From Pseudomonas sp. 30_B (lineage in GTDB: Bacteria > Pseudomonadota > Gammaproteobacteria > Pseudomonadales > Pseudomonadaceae), in NCBI RefSeq assembly GCF_017491605.1, contig NZ_JAFGYY010000010.1, positions 1 through 64,000 of the forward strand: a stretch of DNA of 64,000 bases. The letters run 5' to 3'. The notes beneath the pieces are model-generated. The model had not been told where the DNA came from and did no database searches. It worked only from the letters and a program-made list of their open reading frames with translations. A program made the translations under genes and the position numbers. Below, in pieces: positions 1 through 8,740 of the stretch. Within the stretch, counting starts at the first letter, position 1; each line of letters starts with the position of its first letter.

Positions 1-466
1 CGACAGCGACGGGAGCCTCGGGCGTGGGTTGCGGCTCCGGCTGGGCGACTACGACAGGCGCCACGGGCGCGGGCTGTACCGGCGCGGCGACCGGAGCCGG
101 CGGCGGTTCGACGGGCTGTACGGTTTGCACGGGCTCGGCGACCGGCTGCGGCACTTCGGCAACGACCGGCGGCTGCGGCTCGGGCTGCTTTACCGGCTCG
201 ACGGGAACGCTGGCGGGCACCACGTCGAGCACCGGCTCCGGGGTCGGCTCCGGGATTGGCTCGACACGCGGGGCTGCCGGCTCGACCTGGGCGACCGGGG
301 CCTGCTCGGGTGCGGAAATCGGTTCGGCGGCGACAGGCTGTTCAACCTGCGGCTCGGCTTGCGCGGCGGGTTGCTCCTCGGCCTGCGGCTTCTTGCGCCA
401 CCAGCTGAACAGACCCTTCTTTTCCCCGGCTGGCGGGGCCTTCTTGTCGTCGTTGGAACCAAACAT
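1..466 (-). CDS. ftsY: FtsY, signal recognition particle receptor (N-terminal part, cut by window edge)
   Basis: SRP receptor GTPase that docks ribosome-SRP complexes at the inner membrane. Only the first ~155 codons lie here; the reading frame is open to the window edge. It starts MFGSNDDKKAPP, followed by a basic/aromatic patch (KGLFSWWRKKP) and then a long Pro/Glu/Val/Ala-rich acidic stretch. This is the typical poorly conserved A domain of gammaproteobacterial FtsY; the NG GTPase domain would lie outside. The gene is divergent from the M16 peptidase pair, as I recall for Pseudomonas ftsY. The identification rests on N-terminal composition plus neighbourhood, because no GTPase motif is visible. 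Confidence 0.85.
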   Translation of the reverse strand, partial: MFGSNDDKKAPPAGEKKGLFSWWRKKPQAEEQPAAQAEPQVEQPVAAEPISAPEQAPVAQVEPAAPRVEPIPEPTPEPVLDVVPASVPVEPVKQPEPQPPVVAEVPQPVAEPVQTVQPVEPPPAPVAAPVQPAPVAPVVVAQPEPQPTPEAPVAV

Positions 467-657
467 GTAGGGATCGAATCTCTAGGGGACGCCACGGATA
501 CAGGCAGCAAAAAAGCCTCGAAACAGCTTTGAGAAGCCCTGAACATGGCCGCCCGGAAAACGGATGGGTATCCTAGCATCTCCTCGCCCGCCGGGGTTAA
601 GAGGCTGGTCGCCAGCCTGCATAGACCCTGCGGATAGCCCGAAAGGTTCATTCGACG

Positions 658-2028
658 ATGAAAACCCCTGCACGCCGCCATGCCGGCCTGCTGCTCGGCT
701 CCCTGCTGCTGCCGTTGATGGCGGTGGCCGCAGATCCGCAGCCCACCCATGAATACACCCTGGACAATGGCCTGAAGGTCGTGGTCCGCGAAGACCACCG
801 CGCCCCCGTGGTGGTCTCCCAGCTCTGGTACAAGGTCGGCTCCAGCTACGAGACGCCCGGGCTGACCGGCCTGTCCCACGCCCTGGAGCACATGATGTTC
901 AAGGGCAGCCGCAAGCTCGGCCCCGGCGAGGCATCCCTGGTGCTGCGCGAGCTCGGCGCGGAAGAGAACGCCTTCACCACCGACGACTACACCGCCTATT
1001 ACCAGGTGCTGGCCCGCGACCGCCTGCCGGTGGCGCTGGAACTGGAAGCCGACCACATGGCACACCTCGCCCTGCCGGCCGACCAGTTCAAGAGCGAGAT
1101 CGAGGTGATCAAGGAAGAGCGCCGCATGCGCACCGACGACAAGCCCAACGCGCTGGCCTTCGAACGCTTCAAGGCCGCCGCCTACCCCGCCAGCGGCTAC
1201 CGCACGCCGACCATCGGCTGGATGGCCGACCTGCAGCGCATGACCAACGACGACCTGCGCCGCTGGTACGAAGCCTGGTACGCGCCGAACAACGCCACCC
1301 TGGTGGTAGTCGGCGACGTCAGCGGCGACGAGGTGAAGGCCCTTGCACAGAAGTATTTCGGCGAGATTCCCAAGCGCGAGCTGCCCCCGGCACGCAAGCC
1401 GCTGGAACTGGCCGAGCCGGGCGAACGCCGCCTGACCCTGCACGTGCGCACCCAGCTGCCGAGCCTGATCATGGGCTTCAACGTGCCGAGCCTGGGCAGC
1501 ACCGACAACCCGCGCGAGGTCAACGCCCTGCGCCTGCTCACGGCAATCCTCGACGGCGGCTACAGCGCCCGCCTGTCCTCGCGCCTGGAGCGCGGCGCGG
1601 AAGTCGTCACCGGCGCTTCCGCCTCCTATGACGCCTTCGCCCGTGGCGACAGCCTGTTCTTCCTCAGCGCGACGCCCAACGTGCAGACCGGCAAGACCCT
1701 CGACCAGGTCGAAACCGCGCTCTGGCAGCAACTGGACGAATTGAAGAAGACCCCGCCGAGCCAGGAAGAACTGGAGCGCGTGCGCGCCCAGGTCATCGCC
1801 GGGCTGGTCTACGAGCGCGACTCCATCGCCAGCCAGGCCAGCACCATCGGCGAGCTGGAAAGCGTCGGCCTGTCCTGGAAAGTCGCCGACCAGGACCTGG
1901 AGTCCCTGCAGGCGGTCACCGCCGAGGACATCCAGAAAGCCGCCCGCACCTATTTCACCCGCTCCCGCCTGACCCTCGCCCAGGTCCTGCCGGAAGTCGC
2001 CACCGACAAGGAGCCGAGCCATGAGTGA
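658..2028 (+). CDS. M16 family zinc metallopeptidase, catalytic subunit
   Basis: Insulinase/processing-peptidase family protein of 456 residues with an N-terminal signal peptide (hydrophobic residues ~9-24, cleavage near AVA-AD), so probably periplasmic. The inverted zinc motif HxxEH is present as HALEH (His74, Glu77, His78). A third ligand is likely Glu153 or Glu154 in EVIKEERR, about 76 residues downstream, as in pitrilysin. The stop overlaps the start of the following M16 gene by 8 bp, so the two are probably co-translated and form an active/inactive pair. The substrate is unknown. Confidence 0.9.
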   Translation: MKTPARRHAGLLLGSLLLPLMAVAADPQPTHEYTLDNGLKVVVREDHRAPVVVSQLWYKVGSSYETPGLTGLSHALEHMMFKGSRKLGPGEASLVLRELGAEENAFTTDDYTAYYQVLARDRLPVALELEADHMAHLALPADQFKSEIEVIKEERRMRTDDKPNALAFERFKAAAYPASGYRTPTIGWMADLQRMTNDDLRRWYEAWYAPNNATLVVVGDVSGDEVKALAQKYFGEIPKRELPPARKPLELAEPGERRLTLHVRTQLPSLIMGFNVPSLGSTDNPREVNALRLLTAILDGGYSARLSSRLERGAEVVTGASASYDAFARGDSLFFLSATPNVQTGKTLDQVETALWQQLDELKKTPPSQEELERVRAQVIAGLVYERDSIASQASTIGELESVGLSWKVADQDLESLQAVTAEDIQKAARTYFTRSRLTLAQVLPEVATDKEPSHE

Positions 2029-3514
2029 ACGCAATGGCCTGCGCTACGCACTGGTCGGATTGATCGTCATCGCGCTGATCGCCGGACTGGTGCTGTTCGT
2101 TTCCCGACCTGCCGCCGATACCGGGGTCGCCAAGCCGGCCATCGAGCCGAGCGCGCCCACCGGCCTGCAATCCCTCGCCGAAGCCGCCGGCAAGGCGCCC
2201 GGTCACCGCAAGCTGAACATCCAGCAGTGGAAGACCGCCGAAGGCGCCCGCGTGCTCTTCGTCGAAGCCCATGAGCTGCCGATGTTCGACCTGCGCCTGA
2301 CCTTCGCCGCCGGCAGCAGCCAGGACGGCGACGCCTACGGCCTGGCCATGCTGACCAACGCCATGCTCAACGAAGGTGTGCCCGGCAAGGACACCAGCGC
2401 CATCGCCGCCGGCTTCGACGACCTGGGCGCCAACTTCGGCAACGGCTCCTACCGCGACATGGCCGTGGCCAGCCTGCGCAGCCTGAGCGAACCGGCCAAG
2501 CGCGACGCCGCGCTGGCGCTGTTCGACCAGGTGATCGGCCAGCCGACCTTCCCCGAGGACGCCCTGGTGCGCATCAAGAACCAGGTGATGGCCGGCTTCG
2601 AGTACCAGAAACAGAACCCCGGCAAGCTGGCGGGCCTGGAACTGTTCAAGCGGCTCTATGGCGACCACCCCTACGCCCACTCCAGCGACGGCAACGAGAA
2701 GTCGATCCCGAAGATCACCACCGCCCAGCTGCGCGCCTTCCACCAGAAGGGCTACGCCGCCGGCAACGTGGTCATCGCGCTGGTCGGTGACCTGACCCGC
2801 GAACAGGCCGAAGGCATCGCCAACCGCGTGTCCCAGTCGCTGCCCAAGGGCCCCGCCCTGCCGGCCCCGGCCGAGCCGCAGACGCCCAAGGCCGGCCTCA
2901 CCCACATCGAGTTCCCGTCCAAGCAGACCCAGCTGACGCTGGCGCAACTGGGCATCACCCGTAACGACCCGGACTACGCCGCGCTCTACCTGGGTAACCA
3001 GATCCTCGGCGGCGGCGGCTTCGGCACCCGGCTGATGGACCAGGTGCGCGAAAAGCGCGGCCTGACCTACGGCGTGTATTCCGGCTTCACCGGCATGCAA
3101 TCGCGCGGACCGTTCACCATCGGCCTGCAAACCCGCGCCGAAATGAGCGAAGGCACCCTCAAGCTGGTCCAGGACATCGTCCGCGATTACCTCGACAAGG
3201 GCCCGACCCAGAAGGAGCTGGACGACGCCAAGCGCGAGCTGGCCGGCAGCTTCCCGCTGTCCACCGCGAGCAACGCCGACATCGTCGGCCAGCTGGGCGC
3301 CATCGGCTTCTACGATCTGCCGCTGGACTACCTGGAAACCTTCCTCAGCCAGGTCCAGGGCCTGAGCGCAGAACAGGTGAAGCAGGCCATGCGCCGCCAC
3401 CTCGACCCGGACGGCTTCGTCATCGTCACCGCCGGCCCCACCGTGCCGCAGAAACCCCTGCCGCCGCCCACCGACAAACCCGCCGAGCAACCCGCCGGCG
3501 TACCGGAGCACTGA
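2021..3514 (+). CDS. M16 family peptidase-like protein, non-catalytic partner
   Basis: A 497-residue M16 homologue anchored by an N-terminal hydrophobic segment (residues ~8-28, following MSERNGLRYA). The place where HxxEH should stand reads LAMLTNAMLNEG, so the zinc site is absent. The C-terminal half keeps the REKRGLTYGVYSG region, whose Arg/Tyr pair helps bind substrate in non-catalytic M16 subunits. The gene overlaps the catalytic subunit upstream (8 bp) and rsmD downstream (1 bp, TGATG). I infer a heterodimeric periplasmic peptidase. The C-terminus is a Pro-rich tail. Confidence 0.88.
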   Translation: MSERNGLRYALVGLIVIALIAGLVLFVSRPAADTGVAKPAIEPSAPTGLQSLAEAAGKAPGHRKLNIQQWKTAEGARVLFVEAHELPMFDLRLTFAAGSSQDGDAYGLAMLTNAMLNEGVPGKDTSAIAAGFDDLGANFGNGSYRDMAVASLRSLSEPAKRDAALALFDQVIGQPTFPEDALVRIKNQVMAGFEYQKQNPGKLAGLELFKRLYGDHPYAHSSDGNEKSIPKITTAQLRAFHQKGYAAGNVVIALVGDLTREQAEGIANRVSQSLPKGPALPAPAEPQTPKAGLTHIEFPSKQTQLTLAQLGITRNDPDYAALYLGNQILGGGGFGTRLMDQVREKRGLTYGVYSGFTGMQSRGPFTIGLQTRAEMSEGTLKLVQDIVRDYLDKGPTQKELDDAKRELAGSFPLSTASNADIVGQLGAIGFYDLPLDYLETFLSQVQGLSAEQVKQAMRRHLDPDGFVIVTAGPTVPQKPLPPPTDKPAEQPAGVPEH

Positions 3515-4122
3515 TGAGCAAAGGTCACGGCGGCGCCCCGCGCGCCGCACAGAAGCCCCATGGCGGCCAGGGCCAGCTGCGCATCATTGGCGGCGAGTGG
3601 CGCAGCCGGCGCTTCGCCTTCCCCGACGGCCCGGGCCTGCGCCCGACGCCGGACCGTGTGCGCGAAACCCTGTTCAACTGGCTGGCGGCCTACGTGCCCG
3701 GTGCCCGCGTACTGGACCCCTTCGCCGGCAGCGGCGCGTTGTTCCTCGAAGCCCTGTCCCGCGGCGCCAGCGCGGGCCTCGCGCTGGACACCAACGCCGA
3801 AGCGGCCACCGCCCTGCGCGGCCACCTCGCGACCCTTCAGTGCAGCAGCGGCCAGGTCCTGCTGACCGACGCCCTGCGCTACCTGGAAAGCCAACCGGCC
3901 GCTCCGTTCGACCTGGTGTTCCTCGACCCGCCCTTCCACCAGGACCTGCTGCAGAACGCCTGCCGCCTGCTGGAAGAACGCGGCTGGCTGGCCAAGGACG
4001 CGTGGGTCTACACCGAAAGCGAAGCCGTACCCTCCAGCCTCGGCCTGCCGGCCAACTGGCGCCTGCACCGAGAGAAGAAGGCCGGCGCGGTGCATTACGC
4101 GCTGTGGCAGCGAGAAGCCTGA
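3514..4122 (+). CDS. rsmD: 16S rRNA (guanine966-N2)-methyltransferase RsmD
   Basis: AdoMet-dependent enzyme that methylates G966 of 16S rRNA on assembled 30S subunits. It has 202 residues, close to the family length. Motif I is VLDPFAGSGALFLEA, and the catalytic motif IV is LDPPF, typical of N2-guanine methyltransferases. The basic N-terminus (GGEWRSRRFAFP) is the usual RsmD start. Its ATG overlaps the TGA of the upstream M16 gene by one base, so it probably belongs to the same operon. Confidence 0.93.
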   Translation: MSKGHGGAPRAAQKPHGGQGQLRIIGGEWRSRRFAFPDGPGLRPTPDRVRETLFNWLAAYVPGARVLDPFAGSGALFLEALSRGASAGLALDTNAEAATALRGHLATLQCSSGQVLLTDALRYLESQPAAPFDLVFLDPPFHQDLLQNACRLLEERGWLAKDAWVYTESEAVPSSLGLPANWRLHREKKAGAVHYALWQREA

Positions 4123-4188
4123 AGCCCGGCGCTCCGCCGGCAAGTGGATGGCGCTAAACTGGCCTTCCACTTGCCACACACCCCGCCC

Positions 4189-5178
4189 ATGAACGCCCCT
4201 TTCAAACCCGCCTGGTGGCTGCCCGGCCCGCACCTGCAGACCCTCTACGGCTCGCTGCTGCGCCAGTTGCCGGCACTCGAGCGCAGCCGCGAGCGGTTGT
4301 GGCTGGAGGACGGCGATTTCATCGACCTGGACTGGCACGGCTTGCACGAGGCCGACACGCCACTGGTCGTCGCGTTGCACGGGCTCACGGGTTCCTCGTC
4401 ATCGCACTACATCCTCGGCCTGCAGCAGCAACTGGCCGCCCAGGGCTGGGCCAGCGTCGCGCTGAACTGGCGTGGCTGTTCGGGCGAGTCGAACCTGCTG
4501 CCGCGCGGCTATCACTCGGGCGTCAGCGAGGACCTCGCGTCGGTGGTCGCCCACGTCCGCGCCAAGCGGCCGATGGCGCCGCTCTACGCAGTGGGCTATT
4601 CGCTGGGCGGCAACGTATTGCTCAAGTACCTGGGCGAGTCCTCGGAAAGCTGCCCGCTGCGCGGCGCGGTGGCGGTATCAGTGCCCTTCCGCCTGGACCA
4701 GTGCGCCGACCGCATCGGTATTGGCTTCTCCAAGGTTTATCAGGCGCACTTCATGCGCGAGCTGGTGGCCTATGTACAGACCAAGCGCCAGGCCTTCGCC
4801 GCTGGCGGCCACGCTGAGAATCTCGCCGCGTTGGAGCGCCTCGGCCCGCTGGACGGCATGCGCACCTTCTGGGATTTCGACGACCGGGTAACCGCGCCGC
4901 TGCACGGTTTTGCCGACGTGCACGACTACTACCGACGGGCCTCCAGTCGCTATTACCTGGGCGGCATCCGCGTGCCGACCCTGGTCATCCAGTCCAGCGA
5001 CGATCCCTTCATCCACGCCCGGAGCATTCCGCAGGCGGGCGAGCTGTCGGCCTCCACCGAACTGGAGCTGCTGGCCCGCGGCGGCCATGTCGGCTTCATC
5101 GGCGGCTCGCCGGGCCGGCCGGACTACTATCTGGAGCGCCGCATCCCGCAGTGGCTGCGGCACCGACACGGCGCCTGA
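4189..5178 (+). CDS. YheT-family alpha/beta hydrolase
   Basis: Alpha/beta hydrolase of 329 residues in the YheT/Abhd1-3 esterase family; the physiological substrate is unknown. The nucleophile elbow is GYSLGGN (Ser138), the oxyanion region HGLTGSSSS, the acid lies near SSDDPF, and the catalytic His is in GGHVGF. The N-terminal WWLPGPHLQTLYG is characteristic of the family. An in-frame ATG exists at 4144, but the extra 15 residues are not conserved-looking and MNAPFKPAWW is a natural start, so 4189 was chosen. Confidence 0.85.
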   Translation: MNAPFKPAWWLPGPHLQTLYGSLLRQLPALERSRERLWLEDGDFIDLDWHGLHEADTPLVVALHGLTGSSSSHYILGLQQQLAAQGWASVALNWRGCSGESNLLPRGYHSGVSEDLASVVAHVRAKRPMAPLYAVGYSLGGNVLLKYLGESSESCPLRGAVAVSVPFRLDQCADRIGIGFSKVYQAHFMRELVAYVQTKRQAFAAGGHAENLAALERLGPLDGMRTFWDFDDRVTAPLHGFADVHDYYRRASSRYYLGGIRVPTLVIQSSDDPFIHARSIPQAGELSASTELELLARGGHVGFIGGSPGRPDYYLERRIPQWLRHRHGA

Positions 5179-5261
5179 CTGTCTTGAATCAGCCCGCTGT
5201 GGAGGCAATGGGGCAGACTGGAGGTGTACCCAGGACGGGAAGGCCGAACAGGAGTGATGCC

Positions 5262-5678
5262 ATGACCGACACGCCGCTGACGATTCTGCACAACCCGACA
5301 CTGAGCGATGCGCAGTGCGCCGGAATCGCCGCGCTCTACCGTGCGGTGGGTTGGGGCTCGCCGGGTACGCTGCAGGAGCTTCGCGAGCTCTACGAGTTCT
5401 CCAGCTACACCCTGCTGACCCAGGAGGGCGAGCAGGTCATCGGTCTGCTGCGAGCAGAGAGTGAGACGGCGCAGACCACCTGGCTGGCGGAGATCGCCGT
5501 GCTGCCGGGCTTCCAGTCGCGCGGCGTCGGGCGCCTGCTGATGGCGCGCTTCCTGGCGGACCATCCGCAACGCACGCTCTATACCGATGCCACCGAGGGC
5601 GTGGAGGGATTCTTCCTGCGCCATGGCATCGCGCTGCGCCGGCCGAGGGTTCCGGGGCCGCGCAAGGCGGATATCTGA
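5262..5678 (+). CDS. GNAT family N-acetyltransferase
   Basis: A 138-residue protein with the GNAT core: acetyl-CoA-binding motif A reads LPGFQSRGVGRLLMARFL (R/Q-x-x-G-x-G/A type), preceded by the beta-strand EIAVLPG and followed by LYTDATEGVEGFFLRHGI. The acceptor substrate cannot be told from sequence. ATG 5262 has an AGGAG-type ribosome site just upstream (near 5250). A longer in-frame start at 5151 would overlap the upstream hydrolase gene and is unlikely. Confidence 0.82.
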   Translation: MTDTPLTILHNPTLSDAQCAGIAALYRAVGWGSPGTLQELRELYEFSSYTLLTQEGEQVIGLLRAESETAQTTWLAEIAVLPGFQSRGVGRLLMARFLADHPQRTLYTDATEGVEGFFLRHGIALRRPRVPGPRKADI

Positions 5679-5685
5679 AAAGCGG

Positions 5686-5747
5686 CGGATAACGCTGGCG
5701 CGTTATGCGCCCTACGGGGACCGGTCCGAATAACCGCTTGCGGTTAT
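5686..5747. repeat. Two short REP-like palindromes
   Basis: Imperfect inverted repeat CGGATAACGC...GCGTTATGCG ending in CCCTAC (5686-5715), then a perfect one, ATAACCG-CTTG-CGGTTAT (5730-5747). They sit between convergent genes (acetyltransferase and TetR). The first is the same sequence class as the palindromes at 21751, 31361 and 41680. Confidence 0.75.
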
Positions 5748-5770
5748 CCGCCGATCAGCCCCTCGCCGCA

Positions 5771-6424
5771 TCACTCTCCCAACGGCACATACAACCGATC
5801 GAACACCGCCGCCACCGCCTCGCGCGCATCCGGAGCGATGTGCCCGCTTTCCAGCGCCAGCACCTGGTAGAGGCCTCGGCGCAGTTCGGCTTCGCTGAGG
5901 TCGCCGGCCACTTCGCGGGTGGTACAAAGGAAACGCACCCAGGAGGTGAGGATGATCCAGGCGTTCAGGGTCAGGGCTTCGAGCTGGGTGTCGTCCATCA
6001 GCAGGATGCCGGCGTCGACGAAACCGCGATAAACGGCCTTGGCGTTGACCAGCGCGCGGCGGGCGAAGCTGCGGTAGTTGGCGGCCAGCTCCGGGTCGGC
6101 GTCGAGCAAGTGCTCGAGGTCGCGGTGCAGGAAGCGATAGCGCCACATCGCCGCCAGCAGCGACTCGAGGTAGTAGAGCTTGTCCTCCACCGTTAGCGCA
6201 CGGCCTTCCGGCACCCGCAGGAACTGGTCCACATGCCCTTCGTACTCGGCGAACAGCTCGGCGATGATCGCCTGCTTGTTGCGGTAGTGGTAGTACAGGT
6301 TGCCCGGCGAAATCCCCAGGTGCGCGGCGATGTGGTTGGTGGTGACGCTGCGTTCGCCCTGGGCGTTGAACAGCTCCAGGCTGGCCTGGGCGATGCGCTC
6401 GCGGGTCTTGATGCGTGGGGCCAT
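5771..6424 (-). CDS. TetR family transcriptional regulator
   Basis: A 217-residue regulator. The N-terminal DNA-binding domain has the helix-turn-helix HIAAHLGISPGNLYYHYRNK, a textbook TetR recognition helix ending in LYYHY/F, followed by a helical ligand domain. It is divergent from the aldehyde dehydrogenase operon; the 230-bp gap holds a promoter overlaid by a palindrome (6550-6578). I infer that it represses that operon and is released by an aldehyde, alcohol or fatty acyl ligand. The start MAPRIKTRERI at 6424 was chosen over a start at 6544 because the extra 40 residues run through the promoter. Confidence 0.9.
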   Translation of the reverse strand: MAPRIKTRERIAQASLELFNAQGERSVTTNHIAAHLGISPGNLYYHYRNKQAIIAELFAEYEGHVDQFLRVPEGRALTVEDKLYYLESLLAAMWRYRFLHRDLEHLLDADPELAANYRSFARRALVNAKAVYRGFVDAGILLMDDTQLEALTLNAWIILTSWVRFLCTTREVAGDLSEAELRRGLYQVLALESGHIAPDAREAVAAVFDRLYVPLGE

Positions 6425-6549
6425 TCGCGGAACTCGTGAAAACGAAAAATGCGCGGCAAAGGTACACCGATTGCTACCGCGTAACACCTGCGCCGGCGCA
6501 TCCCAACTTTTCGTTGGCTGGGCCAGGCGAAGCCGGTCAGTCATGCTGA

Positions 6550-6578
6550 TTGACAGTCTAGAGTAATTGCTCTAAAAA
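6550..6578 (+). promoter_or_regulatory. Promoter of the aldehyde dehydrogenase operon with embedded TetR-type operator
   Basis: TTGACA (6550-6555), a 17-bp spacer, then TAAAAA (6573-6578) form a plausible sigma70 promoter reading toward the gene at 6655. The spacer holds TAGAGTAATTGCTCTA (6559-6574), a near-perfect palindrome with 7 of 8 pairs. Its position between -35 and -10 and beside a divergent tetR gene suggests a repressor operator. Confidence 0.6.
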
Positions 6579-6654
6579 TCCAGCGACAGCACAACAACCC
6601 GAAGCACCCACCCACCGGACGCTTCCCCAGTCGCTTCCGCCAAGGAGCCCCGTC

Positions 6655-8085
6655 ATGGTCGCCGACATCGCCTACCTGCAGCAGAGCCAGCAGCAGATCA
6701 GCCAGCTGGAATCCCTTCTCGAACGCCAGCGTCAGGCCTATCGCGCCAACCCGATGCCCGACGCCGGCCAGCGCATCGCCTGGCTGAAGAGCCTCGCCAA
6801 CCTGCTGGTCAGCGAGCAACAGGCGATCATCGAGGCGATCAACAGCGACTTCAGCAATCGCTCCGCCGACGAAACGCTGCTCGCCGAGGTGATGCCCAGC
6901 CTGCACGGCGTGCACTACGCGGCCAAGCGCGTGAAGAAGTGGATGAAGCCGTCGCGGCGCAGCGTGAGCATGCTGTTCCAGCCGGCCTCGGCCAAGGTCA
7001 TCTACCAGCCGCTGGGCGTGGTGGGCGTGATCGTGCCGTGGAACTACCCGCTGTTCCTCGCCATCGGCCCGCTGACCGGCGCCCTGGCCGCCGGCAACCG
7101 CGTGATGATCAAGATGAGCGAGTCCACTCCCGCCACCGCGCGCATGCTCAAGGCGCTGCTGGCGAAGATATTCCCCGAGGACATGGTCGCGGTCGTCGAA
7201 GGCGAGGTGGAAGTGGGCGTGGCCTTCTCCAAGCTGCCCTTCGACCACCTGCTGTTCACCGGCGCCACCAGCATCGGCAAGCACGTGATGCGCGCTGCCG
7301 CCGAGAACCTCACCCCGGTGACCCTGGAGCTGGGCGGCAAGTCGCCGGCCATCGTCTCCGCCAGCGTGCCGATGAAGGACGCCGCCGAGCGCATCGCCTT
7401 CGGCAAGTCGCTCAACGCCGGGCAGACCTGTGTGGCGCCGGACTACGTGCTGGTGCCGCACAACCGCGTCGACGAGTTCGTCGACCATTACCGCCAGGTG
7501 GTGCAGGGCTTCTTCCCGAAACTGGAGAACAACCCGGACTACACCGCGATCATCAACGAGCGCCAGCTGTCGCGCCTGAACGGCTACCTGGCCGACGCCA
7601 AGGCACGCGGCGCCACCGTCATCCCGCTGTTCCCGCAGGCCCAGGGCCGTCGTCTGCCGCAGGCGCTGCTGCTGAACGTGAGCGACGAGATGAAGGTGAT
7701 GCAGGAGGAAATCTTCGGCCCGCTGCTGCCGGTGATCCCCTACCAGACCCTCGACGAGGCGCTGAGCTACATCAACGAGCGCGACCGCCCGCTGGCCCTG
7801 TACTACTTCGGCTACGAAAAGCGCGAACAGGACTACGTGCTGGCGCAGACCCACTCCGGCGGCGTATGCCTGAACGACACCCTGCTGCACGTGGCCCAGG
7901 ACGACATGCCGTTCGGCGGCATCGGCCCGTCCGGCATGGGGCACTACCACGGCCACGAAGGCTTCCTGACCTTCAGCAAGGCCAAGGGCGTATTCGCCAA
8001 GCCGCGCTTCAACGCCGCCCGGGTGATCTACCCGCCCTACGGCAAGGCGCTGCAGAAGCTGGTGTACAAGCTGTTCGTCCGCTGA
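6655..8085 (+). CDS. Coniferyl-aldehyde-dehydrogenase-like NAD(P)-dependent aldehyde dehydrogenase
   Basis: Aldehyde dehydrogenase superfamily protein of 476 residues, oxidising an aldehyde to the acid. Visible motifs are the cofactor region PWNYPLFLAIGPL, the catalytic Glu motif LELGGKSP and the catalytic Cys in NAGQTCVAPDY. Length and the N-terminal FSNRSADETLLAEV pattern fit the CalB subgroup. It heads an operon with a small Tat-exported protein and a GMC alcohol oxidoreductase. Together these suggest an alcohol-to-aldehyde-to-acid route, substrate unknown, possibly long-chain or terpenoid/aromatic alcohols. A hydrophobic C-terminal end is consistent with membrane association. Confidence 0.88.
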   Translation: MVADIAYLQQSQQQISQLESLLERQRQAYRANPMPDAGQRIAWLKSLANLLVSEQQAIIEAINSDFSNRSADETLLAEVMPSLHGVHYAAKRVKKWMKPSRRSVSMLFQPASAKVIYQPLGVVGVIVPWNYPLFLAIGPLTGALAAGNRVMIKMSESTPATARMLKALLAKIFPEDMVAVVEGEVEVGVAFSKLPFDHLLFTGATSIGKHVMRAAAENLTPVTLELGGKSPAIVSASVPMKDAAERIAFGKSLNAGQTCVAPDYVLVPHNRVDEFVDHYRQVVQGFFPKLENNPDYTAIINERQLSRLNGYLADAKARGATVIPLFPQAQGRRLPQALLLNVSDEMKVMQEEIFGPLLPVIPYQTLDEALSYINERDRPLALYYFGYEKREQDYVLAQTHSGGVCLNDTLLHVAQDDMPFGGIGPSGMGHYHGHEGFLTFSKAKGVFAKPRFNAARVIYPPYGKALQKLVYKLFVR

Positions 8086-8155
8086 TCTTCCCGGCCGCCG
8101 GCAACCCCGGCGGCGTTCCCTCACAGGTGCCCTCTACAAAGGTGACAGAACAAGA

Positions 8156-8701
8156 ATGACAGACACCTCCCTGAGCGCACCGGGCCTGTCCCGGCGCGGC
8201 GTTCTCAAAATCGGCCTGCTCGGTGGCGCCTTCCTCGCCACCGCCGGCGTCACTGCCACGCTCAGCGGCTGCTCGGCCAGCGTTCCGGCCAATGGCTACA
8301 AGGTCCTGCGCGACTCCGACATGCCCTTCCTGCGCGCGCTGATCCCGGTGATGCTGGCCGGCGCCGTGCCCGCCGAGCGCATGGCCGACGCGGTCAAGGG
8401 CACCCTGGAAAGCCTCGACTTCAGCCTGAACCGTCTCTCTCCGGAAATGCTCAAGCTCACCGTCCAGCTGTTCGACGTGCTCGCCCTGCCAATCACCCGC
8501 GGCCCGCTGACCGGCATCTGGGGCAGCTGGGACAACGCCAGCGCCGCCGACGTGAAGCACTTCCTCGAACGCTGGCAGAACAGCTCGATCTCGCTGCTGA
8601 AGATGGGCCACAGCTCGCTGCTGCAACTGGTCCTGATGGCCTGGTACGGCCGCCCGGAGTCCTGGGGCCATTGCGGCTACCCCGGCCCGCCGAAGGTCTG
8701 A
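8156..8701 (+). CDS. Small Tat-exported (lipo)protein, partner of GMC oxidoreductase
   Basis: A 181-residue protein with a twin-arginine signal (LSRRGVLKIG, then a hydrophobic run) ending in a lipobox-like LSGCSA, so probably exported by Tat and lipid-anchored or cleaved there. The mature part resembles no enzyme I can name. It lies between the aldehyde dehydrogenase and the GMC oxidoreductase, 70 and 39 bp from them. The GMC protein has no signal of its own, so by analogy with small subunits of sugar dehydrogenases this protein may escort it. That role is inference. Confidence 0.75.
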   Translation: MTDTSLSAPGLSRRGVLKIGLLGGAFLATAGVTATLSGCSASVPANGYKVLRDSDMPFLRALIPVMLAGAVPAERMADAVKGTLESLDFSLNRLSPEMLKLTVQLFDVLALPITRGPLTGIWGSWDNASAADVKHFLERWQNSSISLLKMGHSSLLQLVLMAWYGRPESWGHCGYPGPPKV

Positions 8702-8740
8702 CCCGGCCAGAACAACAAGAATTCGCCTGAGAGAATCCCG

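Noticed and set aside
190..2034. 614-codon open frame on the - strand across the M16 peptidase gene
   Set aside because: Shadow frame of a GC-rich gene: composition Gly/Ala/Gly-Val without family motifs, whereas the + strand frame has HALEH and a signal peptide. The ftsY frame at its end is a different frame.
2021..3514. Second M16 gene as an active peptidase
   Set aside because: No HxxEH or its circular variant at the expected place; treated as non-catalytic.
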